DNA from: Oceanospirillaceae bacterium
GTDB taxonomy: Bacteria; Pseudomonadota; Gammaproteobacteria; Pseudomonadales; Balneatricaceae
Direction: 5' to 3'
DNA length: 5,006 bases
Assembly: GCA_003497765.1 (NCBI GenBank)
Contig: DNNY01000147.1
Location: 1 to 5,006 of the forward strand
A program made the translations under genes and the position numbers. This document shows, piece by piece, positions 1 to 5,006 of this stretch (position 1 is its first letter; every line of letters starts with the position of its first letter). The notes under the pieces are model-generated. The model made no database searches, was not told the origin of the DNA, and saw only the letters and a program-made list of their open reading frames with translations.

Positions 1-94
1 AGATGCCAGACAAAAACATTCACTGCAAAAACAAAAGCAGAAAATCAGCTTCAGGAAACTTATTTGGCTGAGAAAGCCTATCTAACAATATCAG
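1..94. other. flank downstream of the transporter gene, no supported gene
   Basis: These 94 bases follow the transporter stop. They are A-rich on the plus strand. A 4-bp hairpin (66-69 pairing with 75-78, GGCT/AGCC) is present without a T-run on either side, so I do not call it a terminator. Plus-strand frame 1 is open from the window edge to a TAA at 100-102 (33 codons, ending YLTISAS), which could be the tail of a convergent gene overlapping the transporter stop by 8 bp. Another plus frame is open nearly as long, to a TAA at 83-85, so this cannot be decided here. Confidence 0.4.
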
Positions 95-1804
95 CTAGTT
101 AACAGGGTCATCTGAAAATGTTTTTTTATCTAACTCAACAACTGGAGGGAGATCTTCAGCCCCACGCCAACGACTATTGTGCAAAGCACCTTGACGGCTT
201 AGTAAGGGATAAGCAATAGCCGTAAAATGTGAATGCAAGCGCTTAATATCACGCATAATGTCATTAAACAGACTATGCGCCAAAGGACTCACCCTTTGTT
301 CCATAGCACGTTGGCGTAATTTATCGAGTTGCTTTTGATGCATAACATTAAAGGCCTGCTTGGCCTGAAATAAGCCCTTTGCCGCCTCAGCATCCTCACT
401 CATCATCACTTGAAAGGATAATGGCATCACTTCAAATAAACCTTGCATACAAGCCTCAATCGCCTCTTTTTCTTGACTAGAAAACTCAATATGCAGGTTA
501 TTTTTTTTCTTTAGTAGCATAATAATGCTACGCTCAATAATATCCCCAGCATGCTCAATATTGGTGGTAAATAAGAGTAAATCCTGACAACGATCACGTT
601 CTTCTTTACTTAATTCCTGACCACCTAATTCCAATAAATAAGCATTAATCTGTTGATGAAAATCATCAATAATATCATCACTTTGGTTGATTTTTTTCGC
701 CAATACTTCAACATTTTTGTACATATCACGATGCACATCTTTAAGCATATCCTCAAGCAAATCACCCATGGTCAGAGTATCACGCACCACATTAGAAATT
801 GCGGCGGCAGGTGAGGTATCCAAAATATCATTTAAATGCTTGGGAGATGGTGTTGGAGTTAATTTTTGTGGTGGCAAACGATAATCAATCCAGCCAGCTA
901 ACTTACTTACGATCAACATGCCGAAACTAGCCACAGTCAAGTTAAATAGGCAGTGAAACAGCACCAGCTGCCAAGCCCCAGCAAACTGCAAGGTATTAAA
1001 TAGATTGTGTAACCAGCCTAAGATTGGCAAAAATGCCATTACGCCTATGCAACGGAGAAGCAAATTACCTAAAGGAGCTACCCGCTTAGCATTACTCGCT
1101 CCTCGGGACATATATACAGGTATCAGCGCACTACCAACATTGACGCCAAGTATTAATAACAAGCCACCGGGCACATCGATAACCTGCGCAGCAACAAGTC
1201 CCGACAACAGTAACACCATTACCAAGCTAGAATGCAGCATAAAGGTGATAGCAGCGGCAAACAATAGCGCTAACCAAGGCTCAGCCAATAAGCTACGCAT
1301 AATATCGACAAATAATGCCGACGCTTGTAGTGGTTCTGCCATACTTCTGAGGGTGGCCAAAGCTAAAAGCATCAAACCTAAGCCCATGGCTGCCTGTCCT
1401 ATACCCTGCAGACGTTTACTGCGCCCACGTAATTCAAGGCCAACCCCCACAGCAATGAGTAAAGGACTTAAAGCACTTAAATCAAAAGATAGAATTAAGG
1501 CGACAATAGTCGTACCCACATCAGCGCCCAGTAAAAAAGCTAGGCCAGCTTCACCTTGCACACCTAAAGAAGCGGCTAGTAAAGCGGCAGCTGTACTACT
1601 TTGCAGAATTAAGGTTAGGGTAGCGCCTAGGCCCAAAGCTGACCATACACCGGCAAAACGATCCCTAACTAGATAGGCAAGTTTACTACCATAGGCACGA
1701 TTCATGCCCTCTTGTACGCGTTTTAGACCCCAGATAAGCAACGTCACCCCTGCAGCCAAACCAATAAACAGCTGGGTGATATTCATATCATGGGCGATTT
1801 CCAT
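95..1804 (-). CDS. Na+/phosphate cotransporter family protein with C-terminal PhoU-like domain (YjbB/NptA-like)
   Basis: This is an inner-membrane protein of the NptA/PNaS (SLC34-related) family. Members move phosphate with sodium; E. coli YjbB, of similar length and domain plan, is reported to favour phosphate export. At 569 residues it is typical of the PhoU-fused form. Residues about 9-305 hold eight or nine hydrophobic segments in two inverted repeats. Repeat 1 has LQSSTAAALL (67-76) and GADVGTT (93-99). Repeat 2 has MLHSSLVMVLL (189-199) and GVNVGSA (220-226), with His191 where the classical motif has Gln. After a Pro-rich linker (311-321), residues about 335-535 are helical and PhoU-like, including TTNIEHAGDIIE (413-424) with the acidic E-x3-D pattern, and a second copy near DIMRDIKRLHSH (515-526). 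The ATG at 1804-1802 has a weak AGG 9 nt upstream; Met7 (1786-1784) is an alternative start that would leave the membrane part unchanged. It is codirectional with guaD but 92 bp away. Transport direction cannot be read from sequence. Confidence 0.9.
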   Translation of the reverse strand: MEIAHDMNITQLFIGLAAGVTLLIWGLKRVQEGMNRAYGSKLAYLVRDRFAGVWSALGLGATLTLILQSSTAAALLAASLGVQGEAGLAFLLGADVGTTIVALILSFDLSALSPLLIAVGVGLELRGRSKRLQGIGQAAMGLGLMLLALATLRSMAEPLQASALFVDIMRSLLAEPWLALLFAAAITFMLHSSLVMVLLLSGLVAAQVIDVPGGLLLILGVNVGSALIPVYMSRGASNAKRVAPLGNLLLRCIGVMAFLPILGWLHNLFNTLQFAGAWQLVLFHCLFNLTVASFGMLIVSKLAGWIDYRLPPQKLTPTPSPKHLNDILDTSPAAAISNVVRDTLTMGDLLEDMLKDVHRDMYKNVEVLAKKINQSDDIIDDFHQQINAYLLELGGQELSKEERDRCQDLLLFTTNIEHAGDIIERSIIMLLKKKNNLHIEFSSQEKEAIEACMQGLFEVMPLSFQVMMSEDAEAAKGLFQAKQAFNVMHQKQLDKLRQRAMEQRVSPLAHSLFNDIMRDIKRLHSHFTAIAYPLLSRQGALHNSRWRGAEDLPPVVELDKKTFSDDPVN

Positions 1805-1838
1805 ATAAAGCTACCTGGGTACCATTCTCAAGGGATTG

Positions 1839-1858
1839 AAAAAATGTGTATAGACACA
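1839..1858 (-). terminator. possible weak intrinsic terminator after guaD
   Basis: Read on the minus strand, the TGTGT-CTAT-ACACA stem-loop is directly followed by six T residues (1844-1839), about 40 nt after the guaD stop. The form is that of a rho-independent terminator, but the stem has only 5 bp with two G-C pairs (two further A-T pairs lie beyond a T-T mismatch), so efficiency should be low. It shares its bases with the operator candidate, and only one of the two readings may be real. Confidence 0.25.
1845..1858. promoter_or_regulatory. candidate GntR/HutC-type operator (imperfect palindrome) upstream of the phosphate transporter gene
   Basis: The plus strand reads TGTGTATAGACACA, with 5-bp arms TGTGT/ACACA around ATAG. 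The inner octamer GTATAGAC (1848-1855) fits the published HutC-subfamily GntR consensus GTMTAKAC, and the flanks fit NyGTMTAKACNy. It lies about 40 bp before the transporter ATG. A TATACA that could serve as a weak -10 (1852-1847, minus strand) falls inside it, as expected of a repressor site, but no good -35 accompanies it. No regulator gene is in view. The alternative reading is a weak terminator stem, because six T residues follow on the minus strand. Confidence 0.35.
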
Positions 1859-1866
1859 ATTGACTG

Positions 1867-1881
1867 TGCCATTTCATGGCA
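1867..1881. repeat. perfect 6-bp inverted repeat in the guaD-transporter spacer
   Basis: TGCCAT and ATGGCA flank a 3-nt spacer, beginning 15 bp after the guaD stop in the transcribed direction. As RNA it would form a short hairpin with three G-C pairs. It lacks a T-run of its own, so it is not a canonical terminator. It could protect the 3' end of the xdh-guaD message, be a protein site, or be chance. Confidence 0.35.
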
Positions 1882-1896
1882 AACAAAGCAAGTTGT

Positions 1897-3213
1897 TTAG
1901 CCCTGTGGGCAGCCTAAAATATTAGTTTCTGCGACAACTCGGTCATCAGCGAGGGTTTGCAGAACAAATAAGGCTTCGCGCCAGTCTTTGCAAAACTGAT
2001 TACGGAATTTCAGCAACGGCGTTGCGTGTAAATCGATTAACAAAAAATCGGCCTCTTTACCGGGAGCAAAGTTGCCAATTTTGTCATTCAAATCCAAAGC
2101 CTTTGCACCTCCTAAGGTAGCCATATAGAAAGCCTGTTCAGGGCTCAAATTGACTTGCTGCAGTTGCTGGATTTTATAGGCTTCAGATAAGGTCTGCAGC
2201 ATAGAAAAACTGGTGCCGCCACCTACATCTGTCCCCATACCGATATTAATGCCGTGCTTTTGTAGTTTCTTTAAAGGGAACAAGCCAGAACCAATAAACA
2301 GATTTGAGGTAGGACAATGTGCAATAGCTGAGTCAGTATCCGCCAAACGTTGACATTGATCATCACAAAGATGAATACCATGGGCAAAAACACTACGTCT
2401 TCCTAACAAACCAGCCTGATCATAGACATCTAAATAGCTATCTGCTGCAGGGAATAATTCTTTTACCCAAGCTATTTCATCGTAATTCTCAGATAAATGG
2501 GTATGCAAATAGACCCCAGGGTTGTCGGCAAGCAACTGCCCAGCAAGACGCAATTGCTCGGAGCTTGATGTAGGAGCAAATCGAGGGGTTACGGCATACT
2601 GCAACCGATCCACGCCATGCCATTTATTTATTAATTGCTGACTTTGTTGATAACCCGTCTCGGCGGTATCCAATACTTCCGGTGGTGCATGGCGATCCAT
2701 AAGCACCTTGCCGGCAATCATGCGCAATTTGCGTGCTTGTGCGACCTGAAAAAAGCCCTCAACTGATTCTGAATGCACAGTACAAAAAACCAATGCTGTG
2801 GTAGTACCATTACGCAGCAATTCTTGTAAAAAAACCTCAGCCACATCCCTAGATTTTTCGATATCAGCAAATTGCGCTTCCACTGGGAAGGTGTAGGTAT
2901 TTAACCAATCCAACAATTGCGTCCCATGGGCAGCAATCATTTCCGTTTGTGGGTAATGCACATGACAATCGATAAAACCTGGAATCATTAGTTTGTCAGG
3001 ATGATGTTCAAGATAGGCTAGTTGATGGTCGTCATAGCTCTGTTTTAAGCTCTGATAATCACCACAAGCAACAATATACCCATCTTTAATATGCAGTAAG
3101 GCATCATTGAAATATTCAGTTGCATCAGTATTTTTATCGGGTTCAGCCAGACAGTGTAATAAAGGGCCACGTAGAAATCGGGTGCCGGGCACCGGGTGAG
3201 AATGTATAGACAT
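1897..3213 (-). CDS. guaD: guanine deaminase GuaD
   Basis: Guanine deaminase is a zinc amidohydrolase that converts guanine to xanthine and ammonia, supplying substrate to the xanthine dehydrogenase encoded upstream. The 438-residue length fits the family (E. coli GuaD is about 439). Metal and active-site motifs are intact: PGFIDCHVHYPQ (78-89, zinc ligands His84 and His86), HTHLSEN (237-243, His239 as ligand and Glu242 as likely proton shuttle), FAHGIHL (276-282, His278) and GMGTDVGGGTSFSML (325-339, Asp329). HCPTSN (299-304) and the C-terminal GKEADFLLID (385-394) are also typical of the amidohydrolase fold. Position 83 is Cys where I recall Thr in many homologues; it is not a metal ligand. 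No signal peptide is seen. The ATG at 3213-3211 lies 2 bp after the xdhC stop, with AAGGA (3230-3226) 12 nt upstream, slightly far but usable with coupling. The other branch of the family (8-oxoguanine or hydroxyatrazine-type deaminases) is less likely given the motifs and neighbours. Confidence 0.96.
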   Translation of the reverse strand: MSIHSHPVPGTRFLRGPLLHCLAEPDKNTDATEYFNDALLHIKDGYIVACGDYQSLKQSYDDHQLAYLEHHPDKLMIPGFIDCHVHYPQTEMIAAHGTQLLDWLNTYTFPVEAQFADIEKSRDVAEVFLQELLRNGTTTALVFCTVHSESVEGFFQVAQARKLRMIAGKVLMDRHAPPEVLDTAETGYQQSQQLINKWHGVDRLQYAVTPRFAPTSSSEQLRLAGQLLADNPGVYLHTHLSENYDEIAWVKELFPAADSYLDVYDQAGLLGRRSVFAHGIHLCDDQCQRLADTDSAIAHCPTSNLFIGSGLFPLKKLQKHGINIGMGTDVGGGTSFSMLQTLSEAYKIQQLQQVNLSPEQAFYMATLGGAKALDLNDKIGNFAPGKEADFLLIDLHATPLLKFRNQFCKDWREALFVLQTLADDRVVAETNILGCPQG

Positions 3214-3215
3214 GC

Positions 3216-4058
3216 TTATACTTTTTCCTTACGCGCCTGTAAAACTGTTTCAGTAGCCAGCTCAGGCGTTGGTATCACCTCAGCATGAGGCAATTTTTGG
3301 TATAGCTTTATGATCGTTGCAGCAACAGATAGGGCTACTTCCATGGGTAATTTACCTTGAATACTGGCTTCTCCCATAGGGCAATGAAATGTCTCCATGG
3401 ACTCAGCTAAACCTTTTGCCAAGAGCCGATGACGAAAACGAGCCGCTTTCGTACGTGACCCAATAACGCCAATATAACGTCCATCACCACGCTGCAACGC
3501 AGCTTCAGCTAACTGCAAATCCATACCATGATGGTGGGTCATAATAAGATAACAACTACCCGGCAAACAATCGGCAATCGCGTCTACAGGATGTTCCTCA
3601 TGCACACAACGGACGCCAGCAGGTACCTGTTTAGGCAACATATCGTAACGGCTATCAACCCAAGTCACTGCTACTGGCAGAGACGCCAAGATAGGCATTA
3701 GGGCTCGCCCCACATGGCCAGCTCCAAACACTACCACTGGCATCTTAGAAACACCCATCTGCTCATAAAGTAGCGTCACTTGACCACCACAACATTGCCC
3801 CAAGTTTGCTCCCAAAGCATATTGCTGCAATTCTGTGGTTTGTTGATTGGGCTTATCAAGTAATAACTGACGGCCGTATTTAATAGCCTTATATTCGAGG
3901 TGGCCGCCACCGATAGTGTCAAACTGATCCTCGAGAGTGACCAACATTTTAGCACCCGTATTACGTGGGCTGCTGCCCTGCACTTCACAGATACTAATAA
4001 GCACATAGGCCTGCCCCTGTTCCTCACATTGCCATTGCGCTTGCAACCAAGTCTTCAT
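3216..4058 (-). CDS. xdhC: xanthine dehydrogenase accessory protein XdhC
   Basis: XdhC family proteins bind molybdenum cofactor, promote its sulfuration and insert it into XdhB; they are cytoplasmic and not part of the final enzyme. The 280-residue length is normal. The N-terminal XdhC/CoxI domain shows GSSPRNTGAKML (28-39), TIGGGHLE (48-55) and LGQCCGGQV (86-94), whose Cys89-Cys90 pair lies in the conserved region linked to cofactor binding in this family. The C-terminal Rossmann-like domain begins with FGAGHVGRAL (111-120), followed by WVDSR (133-137), THHHGMD (174-180), GVIGSRTK (197-204), and a terminal segment with CPMG (226-229) and ALSVAATI (242-249). The ATG at 4058-4056 is favoured because it overlaps the xdhB stop as ATGA and has a strong Shine-Dalgarno (AAGGGAG) 7 nt upstream, within xdhB. 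The gene ends 2 bp before guaD, so translation of all three is probably coupled. Confidence 0.96.
   Translation of the reverse strand: MKTWLQAQWQCEEQGQAYVLISICEVQGSSPRNTGAKMLVTLEDQFDTIGGGHLEYKAIKYGRQLLLDKPNQQTTELQQYALGANLGQCCGGQVTLLYEQMGVSKMPVVVFGAGHVGRALMPILASLPVAVTWVDSRYDMLPKQVPAGVRCVHEEHPVDAIADCLPGSCYLIMTHHHGMDLQLAEAALQRGDGRYIGVIGSRTKAARFRHRLLAKGLAESMETFHCPMGEASIQGKLPMEVALSVAATIIKLYQKLPHAEVIPTPELATETVLQARKEKV
3226..3230 (-). promoter_or_regulatory. ribosome binding site of guaD
   Basis: AAGGA on the minus strand sits 12 nt before the guaD ATG, within the final codons of xdhC (the KEKV end). The spacing is longer than optimal, so coupling to termination at the xdhC stop, 2 bp before the ATG, probably assists initiation. 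Confidence 0.55.
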
Positions 4059-5006
4059 GATGTTTCTCCCTTAGCTTGTTGCATAGCCCATAGCACACGT
4101 TCTGGGGTAGCGGGTGTGTCGAGCTGCGGGTTACATTTTCCATTACCTACATGATAAATAGCATCACGTAAGGCACTCCAAACACTAATTGCATACATAA
4201 AGGGTGGCTCACCTACTGCTTTAGAGTGATAAATGGTAGCTTCATGGTTACTGCTATTTTCTAGTAGAGCCACATTAAATTCGGCTGGCGTATCGCCTAC
4301 AGCTGGGATCTTATAGGTAGCTCCAGAATTGGACTGCAAACGACCGTCATCACCCCACACTAATTCTTCTGTGGTTAACCAACCCATACCCTGTACATAA
4401 GCCCCTTCAATTTGGCCAATATCAATGGCTGGATTTATACTGGCGCCGGCATCATGCAAAATATCCGTACGTAAAACTTTGTACATACCCGTTAAGCGAT
4501 CAACCTCAACCTCGGTCACCGCGGCCCCACAAGTATAGTAATAGAAAGGATGACCCGCCCCTTTATCACGATCATAATAAATTTTCGGGGTGCGATAATA
4601 CCCTGTAGATGATAAAGAAATTCTGGCTAAATAAGCAGCTTGCACAAGCTCTGCAAAGCTTTGATGACCACTTGGCCAGGAGACTTGGCCGGCTTTTAAT
4701 TGCACTTCACTAGCTTCACAGTTTTTGGTTTCGGCCACAAACGCTTGTAGCCGCTGACGTATAGTTTCGCACGCCGCCCTAGTAGCCTGGCCATTTAAAT
4801 CGGTGCCACTGGACGCAGCTGTGGGCGAAGTATTAGGTACTTTATCCGTCCGCGAAGCGGTCACCACAATAGCCTCTAAGTCAACGCCTAACTCGGCAGC
4901 TGCAATCTGACCAATTTTAGTATGTAAGCCTTGGCCCATTTCCGTACCACCATGATTGACCTGCACACTACCATCGGTATATACATGCACTAAAGCACCA
5001 GCTTGA
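4055..5006 (-). CDS. xdhB: xanthine dehydrogenase molybdopterin-binding subunit XdhB, C-terminal part (5' end cut by window edge)
   Basis: This is the large molybdenum-cofactor subunit of xanthine dehydrogenase, which oxidises hypoxanthine and xanthine to urate in the cytoplasm with XdhA (FeS/FAD). About 316 codons are visible; XdhB proteins are usually near 770-800 residues, so this is roughly the last 40%. The frame stays open to the window edge (Q-A-G-A-L precedes the GTG at 4990-4988), so that GTG is an internal valine and not the start. Counting from that valine as residue 1, I see the cofactor loop GGTEMGQGLHTK (14-25), the TSPTAASSGTDLNGQA stretch (54-69) typical of the active-site domain, CGAAVTEVEVD (154-164), and AVGEPP (258-263). 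Glu261 in AVGEPP corresponds to the catalytic glutamate of xanthine oxidoreductases (Glu1261 in bovine enzyme). No frameshift or lost key residue is seen. The stop TGA (4057-4055) overlaps the xdhC start. An aldehyde-oxidase relative is possible by motif alone, but xdhC and guaD next door argue for xanthine dehydrogenase. Confidence 0.95.
   Translation of the reverse strand, partial: QAGALVHVYTDGSVQVNHGGTEMGQGLHTKIGQIAAAELGVDLEAIVVTASRTDKVPNTSPTAASSGTDLNGQATRAACETIRQRLQAFVAETKNCEASEVQLKAGQVSWPSGHQSFAELVQAAYLARISLSSTGYYRTPKIYYDRDKGAGHPFYYYTCGAAVTEVEVDRLTGMYKVLRTDILHDAGASINPAIDIGQIEGAYVQGMGWLTTEELVWGDDGRLQSNSGATYKIPAVGDTPAEFNVALLENSSNHEATIYHSKAVGEPPFMYAISVWSALRDAIYHVGNGKCNPQLDTPATPERVLWAMQQAKGETS
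4066..4072 (-). promoter_or_regulatory. ribosome binding site of xdhC
   Basis: AAGGGAG on the minus strand lies 7 nt before the xdhC ATG and inside the last codons of xdhB. It is a near-consensus Shine-Dalgarno and supports the start that overlaps the xdhB stop. Translation probably reinitiates here after xdhB. Confidence 0.75.

Noticed and set aside
1..102. Tail of a convergent plus-strand gene (frame 1, stop TAA 100-102)
   Set aside because: Only 33 codons are visible, another plus frame is open almost as far, and no motif is recognisable. It is kept only as a remark on the flank.
1005..1676. Long plus-strand open frame of 223 codons opposite the transporter gene
   Set aside because: It is antisense to the membrane half of the transporter, its translation is low-complexity (rich in Ala, Lys, Pro, Ser, Thr) without recognisable motifs, and it is best explained as a shadow of the real gene.
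1860..1888. Plus-strand TTGACT as a -35 element of a rightward promoter
   Set aside because: At 17-bp spacing the -10 position reads ACAAAG, a poor match, and such a promoter would only transcribe antisense into guaD.
3776..4154. Short open frames overlapping the xdhC 5' region on both strands (minus 3776-4027 and plus 3900-4154)
   Set aside because: Both lie within well-supported xdhB/xdhC coding sequence and show no family motifs.
4988..4990. GTG as a start codon for xdhB
   Set aside because: The frame continues upstream to the window edge with residues typical of XdhB (QAGALVHVYTDGS), and a protein starting here would lack the front of the molybdenum domain. The gene is simply cut by the window.
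1..5006. CRISPR arrays, tRNA/rRNA genes, insertion sequences, phage or toxin-antitoxin elements
   Set aside because: No spaced direct repeats, RNA-gene motifs, transposase motifs or terminal inverted repeats were seen. Over 95% of the window is accounted for by four metabolic or transport genes.

Overview
The window carries four genes, all read leftward (minus strand). In transcription order they are the 3' part of xdhB (molybdenum subunit of xanthine dehydrogenase), xdhC (cofactor-insertion factor), guaD (guanine deaminase), and a Na+/phosphate cotransporter-family membrane protein with a C-terminal PhoU-like domain. Gene content and the xdhB-xdhC-guaD order match the purine-catabolism operons of gammaproteobacteria such as Pseudomonas. 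The moderate GC content and YjbB-like transporter also fit a gammaproteobacterium, but nothing here fixes the genus.

Layout: 4055-5006 is xdhB, cut by the right edge, so its start and any xdhA lie outside. 3216-4058 is xdhC, which overlaps the xdhB stop by 4 bp (ATGA). 1897-3213 is guaD, which starts 2 bp after the xdhC stop. 1805-1896 is a 92-bp spacer with two small dyads. 95-1804 is the transporter. 1-94 is a short downstream flank with no gene that can be supported.

Working together, GuaD deaminates guanine to xanthine. Xanthine dehydrogenase, matured by XdhC, oxidises hypoxanthine and xanthine to urate. The junctions of the first three genes point to one translationally coupled transcript. 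The transporter is probably a separate or semi-separate unit, because the spacer before it holds a palindrome with a core (GTATAGAC) that fits the GntR/HutC operator consensus, followed by a T-run on the transcribed strand. This is the only non-routine signal I found. The rest reads as a conventional purine-salvage/catabolism locus, and I see no evidence of a new system.
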